DNA of 64,000 nucleotides from Streptomyces sp. f51 (GTDB lineage: Bacteria > Actinomycetota > Actinomycetes > Streptomycetales > Streptomycetaceae): positions 5,303,001-5,367,000 of the forward strand of contig NZ_CP149798.1 of assembly GCF_037940415.1 (NCBI RefSeq), written 5' to 3'. Under the pieces are notes generated by a model. It saw only the letters and a list, made by a program, of their open reading frames with translations. It had not been told where the DNA came from and searched no databases. Shown here one piece after another: positions 28,436 through 37,013 of this stretch (position 1 is the stretch's first letter; each line of letters opens with the position of its first letter). Position numbers and translations under genes: made by a program.

Positions 28436-29377
28436 ATGACTTCCGATGTCTGGCTCCCCTTCCACGCGGACGAGATCGACGGACTGCCCGAGGGCCCCGA
28501 CTACCGCTTCTGGGACGGGGGCGAGGAGTTCCCCGCGGATCCCGCCGACTGCGCGTTCTACGTCGTGCCGTACATGAAGCCCCCCGCCGTCTCCCTGCGG
28601 CCGATGGCCGAAATGACGTCGCTCCGGGTGGTGCAGACGCTCTCCGCCGGCGTCGACCACGTCCTGCCGGGCGTCACGTCCCTTCCGCCCGGGGTGGTGT
28701 TGTGCAACGCCCGCGGGGTGCACGAGGCGAGCACCGCGGAACTCACCCTCGCCCTGGTCCTCGCCTCGCTGCGCGGGATCCCCGACTTCGTGCGCGGCCA
28801 GGACAGGCAGGCGTGGCGCTCGGGCTTCCGCCCCTCGCTCGCCGACAGGTCCGTGCTCATCGTGGGATACGGGTCGATCGGGTCCGCCATCGAGGACAGG
28901 CTCACGCCGTTCGAGCTCGCGCGGGTCGAGCGCGTCGCACGCTCCGCCCGTGCCACGGCGCGCGGTCCCGTGCGCCCCCTCACCGAACTGCCGTCCCTGC
29001 TGCCCGAGTTCGACGTCGTCATCCTGTCCGTGCCGCTCACCGACAGCACCCACGGCCTGGTGGACGCCGGCTTCCTGTCGCGGATGAGGGACGGCGCGCT
29101 CCTGGTGAACGTGGCCCGCGGCCCCGTCGTCGACACGGACGCGCTGCTCGCCGAGCTGGGGAGCGGGCGCATCACCGCGGCCCTCGACGTCACCGACCCC
29201 GAACCGCTGCCCCCGGGCCACCCGTTGTGGCACGCGCCCGGCCTGCTCCTCAGCCCCCACGTCGGGGGACCGACCTCGGCGTTCCGGCCGCGCGCCACCC
29301 GGCTCCTCGCGGATCAGCTGACCCGTTTCGTGAACCGGGAGCCGCTGCGCAACGTGGTCCTTACCACCGGCACCTGA
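28436..29377 (+). CDS. D-2-hydroxyacid dehydrogenase family protein
   Basis: The 313-residue protein has the NAD-binding glycine motif VGYGSIGSAIE, the catalytic Arg in VNVARGPVVD, Glu in DVTDPEPLP, and His in LLSPHVGGPT. This matches the glyoxylate/hydroxypyruvate reductase and phosphoglycerate dehydrogenase-like group. ATG 28436 is favoured: TAACCT at 28423-28428 lies 7 bases upstream, consistent with a leaderless mRNA. ATG 28409 is an alternative. Confidence 0.88.
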   Translation: MTSDVWLPFHADEIDGLPEGPDYRFWDGGEEFPADPADCAFYVVPYMKPPAVSLRPMAEMTSLRVVQTLSAGVDHVLPGVTSLPPGVVLCNARGVHEASTAELTLALVLASLRGIPDFVRGQDRQAWRSGFRPSLADRSVLIVGYGSIGSAIEDRLTPFELARVERVARSARATARGPVRPLTELPSLLPEFDVVILSVPLTDSTHGLVDAGFLSRMRDGALLVNVARGPVVDTDALLAELGSGRITAALDVTDPEPLPPGHPLWHAPGLLLSPHVGGPTSAFRPRATRLLADQLTRFVNREPLRNVVLTTGT

Positions 29378-29479
29378 GCGGCCGCCGCCCGCCCCGCGTC
29401 CCCTCGGACACCCTCCGCAGTCCTCCGGATGCGGGCCGTGTCGGCATAGTCCCTGGTCGTCACGGAGCGTAGAGGAACT

Positions 29480-32400
29480 ATGTCCCTGAGTGACGAGACT
29501 GGTGTATCGTCCCGACAGGGGCTGCGCCGCGCACCGTTCGGCGCCGGGGACGGACATGAGACTGCGAGGGGGGCGACGGGCGATGCACGGCCTATGGACC
29601 AACGATCCGACGCGGCGGGGCCGCCGACGACGACCCTGGCGCGCGGCCACGCACAGCCGCGGTCACGCCGGCCATCACCAGCGCAGGCACCCGGGCCGCC
29701 GCAGGCACGGGCATCCGGCGCACCGGGACCAGCGGGACCCCGGAGCACGGACCCGGTGGGCCCGGTGAGCTCCCCAGGGGTGCTGCTGACCCGTCGGACG
29801 GTCTTCGACGGCGGGACGGGCCTGCTCTCGCAACTCGTGCTGGCCCTGCTGTGCGCGGCCTACGCCGTCGGTTCCGCGCTCGGCTGGGGTTCCACGAGTC
29901 TCGCGCTGGTCATGGGCGACTTCGGGCTGAGCGTCGCCGCGGGCACCGCGGCGGTCTCCTGCCTGCTCTACGCCCGTGGCCGCCGCAGCCGCTTTCGGCC
30001 CGCGTGGCTGCTGTTCGCGCTCTCCTCGGCGATGGCCTCGCTCGGAAACCTGGTCTGGGGGTGGTACGAGGTGGTCCTCGACCGCCCGGTGCCCACACCG
30101 AGTTACGCCGATCTCTTCTTCCTCTGCTTCGCCCCGCCCGCCATCGTGGGACTGCTGGTGCTCGCCAAGCGGCCCGTCACCAAGGCGGGCTGGGTGTGTC
30201 TCGCACTGGACGCCTGGCTGATCGGCGGATCGCTGCTCACCCTGTCCTGGAGTCTGGCGCTCGCCCAGGCGGCCAAGTTCGACGGGCCGAGCGTCGCGCA
30301 CACCGCGCTGTCCCTCGCCTACCCCCTGCTGGACATCGCGCTGGTCAGCATGGTGCTCGCGCTGCACTTCAGGCGCTCGTCGGTGAACAGGTCGGCGGTG
30401 AACACGGCCATCGGGGCGCTCGCCCTGACCGTGATGTGCGACGCGCTGTTCACCTCGCCCCTGCTGCACAACAGCTACCACTCGGGCCAGCTCCTGGACG
30501 CGGGCTGGTTCGCCGGCTCGCTGCTCCTCGCCTACGCCCCCTGGGTCGTCACCCGGCACGGCGGCGAGGGCGAGGAGCACGGCACCGGCGAGCACGACAT
30601 CGACGCGTACGGCCCGGACCCGCACGGGCCCGACCCGCGAGGACCGGAAGACCAGGGCTCGCGGGAGCACGCGCGCCTGGTGCACGAGGGCATCCCGGGG
30701 CAGCGCAGGGAAGGGCAGCACGGCCCCCCGGGAAGCCACGCCTCGCCCGGACCCCGGGAGATCCCTCCGGGGTACGGCCACGGCGCCCCGCGCCGGGGCG
30801 CCGGCTCCCACGAGGGCCCGGGACGGCGGACGGAGCCGGACCCGCCCGGCGGACCCCGGCAGGACGAGCCCGGGCACGAGGACGCCCAGGACCCGGGGCC
30901 GGGCCGCTCGGCGGCGGCACGGCCGATCACCGGATCACTGGCCGCGCTGACGCCCTACCTGGCCGCAGCCGTCTGCACGCTGGGGATCCTCTACAACATC
31001 CTGAACGGCCGTCGGGTGGACCGCGTGGTGCTCGTCACCGCCGGACTCGTCGTGCTCGCCCTCGTGGTGCGCCAGGGCATCATGCTGCTCGACAACATCA
31101 CCCTCACCCAGGAACTGGCCCAGAAGGAGAACCACTTCCGCTCCCTGGTGCAGGGCTCCAGCGACGTCATCATGATCGCCGCCCCGAACGGCATCCTGAG
31201 ATACGTCAGCCCGGCCGCCGCCGGGGTCTACGGCCGTGACGCCGAGGAACTCGTCGGCTCCGAACTCGCCTCCCTCATCCACCCCGAGGACCTCGGCTGC
31301 GTGGTCCACGAGGTGCGGCGCTTCCTCGCCGCCAGCCACGCCGAGGAGCCCACCACCCGGATCGAGTGCCGGTTCCGCTCCGGCGACGGCGGCTGGCTCA
31401 ACGTGGAGTCCACCGTCAACCGGCACCACGGCGGCCTCATCTTCAACAGCCGGGACGTCACCGAACGCGTGCGGCTCCAGGCGCAGTTGCAGCACAACGC
31501 CGAGCACGACCCGCTCACCGACCTGCCCAACCGCGCGCTGTTCACCCGGCGCGTCCAGCAGGCCCTGTCCGGGCGCCGCTCCAGCGACCGGGGCACCGCC
31601 GTCCTGTTCATCGACCTCGACGGCTTCAAGGCCGTCAACGACACCATCGGGCACCAGGCCGGGGACGAGCTGCTCGTCCAGGCCGCCCGCAGACTCCAGG
31701 ACTCCGTCCGGCACGGCGACACCGCCGCCCGGCTCGGCGGGGACGAGTTCGCGGCCCTCATCGTCGGCGACGGAGGCCGCGACCGCACCGCCCGTGAGCA
31801 GCAGGTACGGGAACTCGCCGACCGTCTGCGGATCAGGCTCTCCCAGCCCTACTGTATCGACGGCAACGATGTCCGGGTTGCCGCCTCCATCGGCGTCGGC
31901 TTCGCCGAACCGGGCCTCGGCGCCGGTGAGTTGCTGCGCAACGCCGACCTCGCCATGTACCGCGCGAAGGCGGCGGGCAAGGGCCGCGTCGAGCTGTACG
32001 CCCCCCAGATGCAGCAGGACGTCGTCCGCAGGGCGGAACTGGCGACCCGGCTGCGCTCCGCCCTCCAGGACGGCGAGTTCGCCCTGCTGCACCAGCCCGT
32101 GGTGTCGCTGGAGAACGGCCGGATCGCGTCGGTCACCGCGCAGGCGCGCTGGCGTTCCTCCCAGGGGGTGCTCTTCACGCCCGCCGAGTTCCTGCGCGTC
32201 GCCGAGGACAGCGAGCGGACCGCCGAACTCGGCCGCTGGATGCTCGACGAGGCCGTCGAGCAGGCCGCCGAGCGCACCGCCGCGGGGGTCGCCGTGCCCG
32301 TCACGGTCCGGATGACCGCCCGGCGCCTGGTGGACCGCTCGATGCCGCTGGGCTCCGTGGAGTCCCTGCTCACCCGGCACGGGCTCGCCTCGGGCGGCCT

Positions 32401-32935
32401 GATCATCGAGCTGTCCGACACCGATCCGAGAGTCCCCCTGGACGAGCTGGAGCGCCGGCTGAACGCCCTGCGGCGGCTCGGCGTGCGGATCGCCCTGGAC
32501 GGCTTCGGCAGCGGCTACGCGGCGATCACGGCGCTGCGGCGGCTTCCCGTCGACGTCCTGCGCCTCGACCGGAGTCTGGTCGAGGGGGTCGTCGAGTCCG
32601 CCCGGCTGCACAAGATCACCAGCGGGCTGCTGCGGATCGCCGCCGATCTGGGGATGCAGTCCGTCGCCGACGGGGTGGATCTTCCCGAGCAGGTGGTCGC
32701 CCTGCGCGCGATGGGATGCACCCATGGGCAGGGCATGGCGTTCTCCGGGCCGCTGGACGAGTACCGGCTGCGCAGAGCGCTGTCTTCCGGTCATTATCCG
32801 GTGCCCAACGGCCCCGCCGAGCCGGTGTTCGCGGGCGGAGGCGGCGCCGGGGTGTATACGAGTGGTGTGCCCATGGTCCTGGGGGGCGGAACGGCCCTCC
32901 GCTCACATAATGAGACTCCCGTCCCACCCACTTGA
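29480..32935 (+). CDS. cdgE: membrane PAS-GGDEF-EAL protein, CdgE-like diguanylate cyclase
   Basis: The 1151-residue protein has an N-terminal membrane region (about residues 110-355), a long Gly/Pro/His/Asp-rich linker (about 360-480), one or two more membrane helices, a PAS domain (about 550-670), GGDEF (G753-F757) and a C-terminal EAL-like domain. GGDEF is intact, and RHGD five residues before it is a proper RxxD inhibitory site. The EAL domain lacks its catalytic residues: TAQARW for EALVRW, ELSDTD for EITE, LDGFGSGY for DDFGTGY, RLDRSL for KIDRSF, ADGVD for AEGVE. It should therefore be a cyclase only. ATG 29480 follows AGAGGA. Position just before ilvB matches cdgE in Streptomyces. Confidence 0.87.
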   Translation: MSLSDETGVSSRQGLRRAPFGAGDGHETARGATGDARPMDQRSDAAGPPTTTLARGHAQPRSRRPSPAQAPGPPQARASGAPGPAGPRSTDPVGPVSSPGVLLTRRTVFDGGTGLLSQLVLALLCAAYAVGSALGWGSTSLALVMGDFGLSVAAGTAAVSCLLYARGRRSRFRPAWLLFALSSAMASLGNLVWGWYEVVLDRPVPTPSYADLFFLCFAPPAIVGLLVLAKRPVTKAGWVCLALDAWLIGGSLLTLSWSLALAQAAKFDGPSVAHTALSLAYPLLDIALVSMVLALHFRRSSVNRSAVNTAIGALALTVMCDALFTSPLLHNSYHSGQLLDAGWFAGSLLLAYAPWVVTRHGGEGEEHGTGEHDIDAYGPDPHGPDPRGPEDQGSREHARLVHEGIPGQRREGQHGPPGSHASPGPREIPPGYGHGAPRRGAGSHEGPGRRTEPDPPGGPRQDEPGHEDAQDPGPGRSAAARPITGSLAALTPYLAAAVCTLGILYNILNGRRVDRVVLVTAGLVVLALVVRQGIMLLDNITLTQELAQKENHFRSLVQGSSDVIMIAAPNGILRYVSPAAAGVYGRDAEELVGSELASLIHPEDLGCVVHEVRRFLAASHAEEPTTRIECRFRSGDGGWLNVESTVNRHHGGLIFNSRDVTERVRLQAQLQHNAEHDPLTDLPNRALFTRRVQQALSGRRSSDRGTAVLFIDLDGFKAVNDTIGHQAGDELLVQAARRLQDSVRHGDTAARLGGDEFAALIVGDGGRDRTAREQQVRELADRLRIRLSQPYCIDGNDVRVAASIGVGFAEPGLGAGELLRNADLAMYRAKAAGKGRVELYAPQMQQDVVRRAELATRLRSALQDGEFALLHQPVVSLENGRIASVTAQARWRSSQGVLFTPAEFLRVAEDSERTAELGRWMLDEAVEQAAERTAAGVAVPVTVRMTARRLVDRSMPLGSVESLLTRHGLASGGLIIELSDTDPRVPLDELERRLNALRRLGVRIALDGFGSGYAAITALRRLPVDVLRLDRSLVEGVVESARLHKITSGLLRIAADLGMQSVADGVDLPEQVVALRAMGCTHGQGMAFSGPLDEYRLRRALSSGHYPVPNGPAEPVFAGGGGAGVYTSGVPMVLGGGTALRSHNETPVPPT

Positions 32936-32968
32936 CAGTCGGTGCGTGCCGGGGGGAGGGTCAATGCC

Positions 32969-33010
32969 ATGCGCACCCGAATTCTCGTACTTGGAAAGCG
33001 CGTCGGCTGA
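32969..33010 (+). CDS. ilvB leader peptide
   Basis: A 13-residue peptide, MRTRILVLGKRVG, starts at ATG 32969 after GGGGGGAGGG and stops at TGA 33008-33010. It contains Ile, Leu, Val, Leu in a row, the regulated amino acids. Ribosome stalling here when these are scarce would control the terminator at 33066-33099. Leader peptides of this type are established for ilvB operons of actinobacteria such as Corynebacterium. Confidence 0.9.
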   Translation: MRTRILVLGKRVG

Positions 33011-33065
33011 AGCCAGGTGGACACCGGATCGATCCGGAACACCCGGCGACCGCACCCGGCGCGCT

Positions 33066-33099
33066 CCCCTCGCTTGCCTCACGGCACGAGGGGTTTTTT
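33066..33099 (+). terminator. ilvB attenuator (intrinsic terminator)
   Basis: CCCCTCG (33066-33072) and CGAGGGG (33087-33093) form the stem, followed by six T residues (33094-33099). This classical intrinsic terminator with a T tract is unusual for this genome and lies 56 bases after the leader peptide stop. The region between (33011-33065) contains GGTG/CACC-type complementary words that could form the antiterminator. Confidence 0.9.
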
Positions 33100-33162
33100 G
33101 TTGCACAGGCACCAGTCGTACACCGCACAAAAGTCGCAAAAACCCTCAGCATCGAGAAGAGA

Positions 33163-35019
33163 ATGCCGATGACCGAGCAGGCCACCGGGGCCCACCATCC
33201 GCAGCCGCGGCCCCGTTCCGGAGGACAGCAGTCCGCCCCCGAGCACGTCACGGGTGCGCAGTCCCTCATCCGCTCGCTCGAGGAGGTCGGGGCCGAGACC
33301 GTATTCGGCATTCCCGGCGGTGCGATCCTTCCGGCGTACGACCCGCTGATGGACTCCCGCAGGGTGCGGCACGTGCTCGTGCGCCACGAGCAGGGCGCCG
33401 GCCACGCGGCCACCGGCTACGCGCAGGCCACCGGCAAGGTCGGCGTCTGCATGGCGACCAGCGGCCCCGGCGCGACCAACCTGGTCACCCCGATCGCCGA
33501 CGCCCACATGGACTCGGTGCCGCTCGTGGCGATCACCGGACAGGTCGCGTCCAAGGCGATCGGCACGGACGCCTTCCAGGAGGCGGACATCGTCGGCATC
33601 ACCATGCCGGTCACCAAGCACAACTTCCTGGTCACCAAGGCCGAGGACATCCCGCGGACGATCGCGGAGGCCTTCCACATCGCCTCCACCGGCCGCCCGG
33701 GCCCGGTCCTCGTCGACATCGCCAAGGACGCCCTCCAGGCCAAGACCACCTTCCAGTGGCCGCCCACCCAGGACCTGCCCGGCTACCGCCCGGTGACCAA
33801 GCCGCACGCCAAGCAGATCCGCGAGGCCGCCAAGCTGCTGTCCCAGGCCAAGCGGCCCGTGCTGTACGTCGGCGGCGGCGTCCTCAAGGCACACGCCACC
33901 GCCGAGCTGAAGGTCCTCGCGGAACTCACCGGAGCGCCCGTCACCACCACCCTGATGGCACTGGGCGCCTTCCCCGACAGCCACCCGCTGCACGTGGGGA
34001 TGCCGGGCATGCACGGTTCGGTCACCGCCGTCACCGCGCTCCAGAAGGCCGACCTGATCGTCGCCCTCGGCGCCCGCTTCGACGACCGCGTCACCGGCAA
34101 GCTGGACAGCTTCGCCCCCTTCGCCAAGATCGTCCACGCCGACATCGACCCGGCCGAGATCGGCAAGAACCGCGCCGCCGACGTGCCGATCGTCGGAGAC
34201 GCCCGCGAGGTCATCGCCGACCTGGTCCAGGCGGTCCAGAAGGAGCACAGCGAGGGCAACGCCGGCGACTACACCGCCTGGTGGAGCGACCTCAACCGCT
34301 GGCGCGAGACCTACCCGCTCGGCTACGAGCAGCCCGAAAACGGCCAGCTGTCCCCGCAGCAGGTCATCGAGCGCATCGGACAGCTCGCCCCGGAGGGCAC
34401 GATCTTCGCGGCCGGCGTCGGCCAGCACCAGATGTGGGCCGCGCACTACATCCAGTACGAGCAGCCCTCGACCTGGCTGAACTCGGGCGGCGCCGGGACG
34501 ATGGGCTACGCGGTCCCGGCCGCGATGGGCGCCAAGGCCGGACAGCCGGACCGCACGGTCTGGGCGGTCGACGGCGACGGCTGCTTCCAGATGACCAACC
34601 AGGAACTCACCACCTGCGCCCTGAACAACATCCCGATCAAGGTCGCCATCATCAACAACGGCGCACTCGGGATGGTCCGCCAGTGGCAGACCCTCTTCTA
34701 CAACCAGCGCTACTCCAACACCGTGCTGCACAGCGGCCCGGACGCGGACGGCAAGCAGCCGAGCGCCGGCACCCGCGTCCCCGACTTCGTGAAGCTGTCG
34801 GAGGCGATGGGCTGCCACGCCATCCGCTGCGAGTCCCCGGACGACCTCGACAAGGTGATCGAGGAGGCGAACTCGATCAACGACCGCCCCGTCGTGGTCG
34901 ACTTCATCGTCCACGAGGACGCGATGGTGTGGCCGATGGTCGCCGCAGGCACCTCCAACGACGAGGTCATGTTCGCCCGGGACGTCCGCCCCGACTTCGG
35001 CGACAACGAAGACGACTGA
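33163..35019 (+). CDS. ilvB: acetolactate synthase large subunit
   Basis: IlvB (618 residues) condenses two pyruvates, or pyruvate with 2-ketobutyrate, using ThDP, FAD and Mg. It has the ThDP-activating Glu in LVRHEQGAGHAA, the FAD region, and the ThDP/Mg motif GDGCFQM...NN. ATG 33163 is preferred and ATG 33169 is possible. It is regulated by the leader/attenuator just upstream and is followed by ilvN after 20 bases. Confidence 0.96.
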   Translation: MPMTEQATGAHHPQPRPRSGGQQSAPEHVTGAQSLIRSLEEVGAETVFGIPGGAILPAYDPLMDSRRVRHVLVRHEQGAGHAATGYAQATGKVGVCMATSGPGATNLVTPIADAHMDSVPLVAITGQVASKAIGTDAFQEADIVGITMPVTKHNFLVTKAEDIPRTIAEAFHIASTGRPGPVLVDIAKDALQAKTTFQWPPTQDLPGYRPVTKPHAKQIREAAKLLSQAKRPVLYVGGGVLKAHATAELKVLAELTGAPVTTTLMALGAFPDSHPLHVGMPGMHGSVTAVTALQKADLIVALGARFDDRVTGKLDSFAPFAKIVHADIDPAEIGKNRAADVPIVGDAREVIADLVQAVQKEHSEGNAGDYTAWWSDLNRWRETYPLGYEQPENGQLSPQQVIERIGQLAPEGTIFAAGVGQHQMWAAHYIQYEQPSTWLNSGGAGTMGYAVPAAMGAKAGQPDRTVWAVDGDGCFQMTNQELTTCALNNIPIKVAIINNGALGMVRQWQTLFYNQRYSNTVLHSGPDADGKQPSAGTRVPDFVKLSEAMGCHAIRCESPDDLDKVIEEANSINDRPVVVDFIVHEDAMVWPMVAAGTSNDEVMFARDVRPDFGDNEDD

Positions 35020-35039
35020 GAGAGAGCCGAGTCAGACCC

Positions 35040-35567
35040 ATGAGCAAGCACACCCTCTCCGTCCTCGTCGAGAACAAGCCCGGTGTCCTCGCCCGGATCA
35101 CCGCCCTGTTCTCCCGGCGCGGCTTCAACATCGACTCCCTCGCCGTCGGTGTCACCGAGCACCCCGAGATCTCCCGCATCACCATCGTGGTGAACGTGAT
35201 CGAGGAACTCCCGCTCGAACAGGTCACCAAGCAGCTCAACAAGCTCGTCAACGTCCTGAAGATCGTCGAACTGGAACCCGGTTCGGCCGTTCAGCGGGAA
35301 CTCGTTCTGGTGAAGGTGCGCGCCGACAACGAGACGCGCTCCCAGATCGTCGAGATCGTGCAGCTGTTCCGTGCCAAGACCGTCGACGTCTCCCCGGAGG
35401 CCGTCACCATCGAGGCCACCGGCGGCGCCGACAAGCTGGAGGCCATGCTCAAGATGCTGGAGCCCTTCGGCATCAAGGAGCTCGTCCAGTCCGGCACGAT
35501 CGCGATCGGACGCGGGGCGCGTTCGATCACCGACCGGTCGCTGCGCGCGCTCGACCGGTCGGCCTGA
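35040..35567 (+). CDS. ilvN: acetolactate synthase regulatory subunit
   Basis: IlvN (175 residues) activates IlvB and gives valine feedback inhibition. It starts with an ACT domain (HTLSVLVENKPGVLARI, with the ligand-site region FSRRGFNIDSL) followed by the ALS_ss C-terminal domain. ATG 35040 follows the ilvB stop by 20 bases. A 12-bp hairpin at 35587-35618 separates it from ilvC. Confidence 0.95.
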   Translation: MSKHTLSVLVENKPGVLARITALFSRRGFNIDSLAVGVTEHPEISRITIVVNVIEELPLEQVTKQLNKLVNVLKIVELEPGSAVQRELVLVKVRADNETRSQIVEIVQLFRAKTVDVSPEAVTIEATGGADKLEAMLKMLEPFGIKELVQSGTIAIGRGARSITDRSLRALDRSA

Positions 35568-35586
35568 GCCAGGAGAACCCCGGTCG

Positions 35587-35618
35587 TACGGGCGGGCCGC
35601 CCACCCGGCCCGCCCGTA
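35587..35618 (+). terminator. hairpin between ilvN and ilvC
   Basis: TACGGGCGGGCC (35587-35598) pairs perfectly with GGCCCGCCCGTA (35607-35618), 19 bases after the ilvN stop. It should terminate or process part of the ilvBN transcripts, so ilvC probably also has its own promoter in the remaining 85 bases. Confidence 0.7.
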
Positions 35619-35703
35619 TGCCGAGACCAGAGAACTTCCCTTCCCCCGCCCGCCGTACGGTGGGACGCAACACCGGAAATACCGGAAAACAAGGAGAACC
35701 CCA

Positions 35704-36705
35704 GTGGCCGAGCTGTTCTACGACGACGACGCTGACCTGTCCATCATCCAGGGCCGCAAGGTCGCGGTCATCGGCTACGGCAGCCAGGGCCACGCGCACG
35801 CGCTGTCCCTGCGCGACTCGGGTGTCGACGTCCGCGTCGGTCTCCACGAGGGCTCCAAGTCCAAGGCGAAGGCCGAGGAGCAGGGCCTGCGCGTGGTGAC
35901 CCCGTCGGAGGCCGCGGCCGAGGCCGACGTCATCATGATCCTGGTGCCGGACCCGATCCAGGCCCAGGTCTACGAGGAGTCCATCAAGGACAACCTGAAG
36001 GACGGCGACGCGCTGTTCTTCGGCCACGGCCTGAACATCCGCTACGGCTTCATCAAGCCCCCGGCCGGCATCGACGTCTGCATGGTCGCCCCCAAGGGCC
36101 CGGGCCACCTCGTGCGCCGCCAGTACGAGGAGGGCCGCGGCGTTCCCTGTATCGCGGCCGTCGAGCAGGACGCGACCGGCAACGGCTTCGAGCTCGCCCT
36201 CTCGTACGCCAAGGGCATCGGCGGCACCCGCGCCGGCGTCATCAAGACTACCTTCACCGAGGAGACCGAGACCGACCTGTTCGGTGAGCAGGCCGTCCTC
36301 TGCGGTGGCACCGCCGCCCTGGTCAAGGCCGGTTTCGAGACGCTGACCGAGGCCGGCTACCAGCCGGAGATCGCGTACTTCGAGTGCCTCCACGAGCTGA
36401 AGCTCATCGTCGACCTCATGTACGAGGGCGGCCTGGAGAAGATGCGCTGGTCGGTCTCCGAGACCGCCGAGTGGGGCGACTACATCACCGGCCCGCGCAT
36501 CATCACGGACGCCACCAAGGCCGAGATGAAGCAGATCCTCGCCGAGATCCAGGACGGCACGTTCGCCCGCAACTGGATGGACGAGTACCACTCGGGCCTG
36601 AAGAAGTACAACGAGTACAAGACCCAGGACGAGAACCACCTCCTGGAGACCACCGGCAAGGAGCTGCGCAAGCTCATGTCGTGGGTCAACGACGACGAGG
36701 CGTGA
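35704..36705 (+). CDS. ilvC: ketol-acid reductoisomerase
   Basis: IlvC (333 residues, class I) isomerises and reduces acetolactate with NADPH. The Rossmann motif GYGSQG is at residues 24-29. Metal-binding acidic residues lie in the FGEQAVLCGG and ECLHELK regions. GTG 35704 follows CAAGGAG. A 17-bp terminator follows. Confidence 0.97.
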   Translation: MAELFYDDDADLSIIQGRKVAVIGYGSQGHAHALSLRDSGVDVRVGLHEGSKSKAKAEEQGLRVVTPSEAAAEADVIMILVPDPIQAQVYEESIKDNLKDGDALFFGHGLNIRYGFIKPPAGIDVCMVAPKGPGHLVRRQYEEGRGVPCIAAVEQDATGNGFELALSYAKGIGGTRAGVIKTTFTEETETDLFGEQAVLCGGTAALVKAGFETLTEAGYQPEIAYFECLHELKLIVDLMYEGGLEKMRWSVSETAEWGDYITGPRIITDATKAEMKQILAEIQDGTFARNWMDEYHSGLKKYNEYKTQDENHLLETTGKELRKLMSWVNDDEA

Positions 36706-36711
36706 GCCGTA

Positions 36712-36750
36712 CGACGAAGGGCCGGGGCGGCATGCCCCGGCCCTTCGTCG
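36712..36750 (+). terminator. terminator of ilvC
   Basis: A perfect 17-bp stem (36712-36728 with 36734-36750) and 5-base loop GGCAT starts 7 bases after the ilvC stop. It is among the strongest hairpins in the window. Confidence 0.95.
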
Positions 36751-37013
36751 AACCCCGGGTAACACCCGTGGACACGGTGTTGGACATCCCGTCCAGCCAC
36801 GGACGGGTGATCCTTCCGCAGAGGCGCAGGACGACCTCCGCGGCGCCACTACACTGCTCCACATCACCAACGCGTCAGGCCCACAGCGTCGTGCGTCTTC
36901 CACGCGGCTCGAGCGACCCCCCCAGAAGTGCAGGTACATTCCGGGGCCGCTAAAACCCTCCACCGCCTGCGGCCGTCGGGACGGCCGTCCGCATTGGACT
37001 TGTGAGGACTCAC
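36751..37013 (+). promoter_or_regulatory. serA upstream region
   Basis: TACACT at 36850-36855 in the context GCCACTACACTGCTCC is a plausible -10 box and would give an approximately 150-base 5' UTR. A perfect 7-bp hairpin lies at 36788-36807 upstream of it and another (GGCCGTC/GACGGCC) at 36971-36986 just before the ribosome binding site. No leader peptide with serine codons is evident. Confidence 0.35.

Noticed and set aside
32932..32937. TTGACA -35 box for ilvB
   Set aside because: No -10 box at 16-19 bases; the next bases are the leader ribosome binding site.
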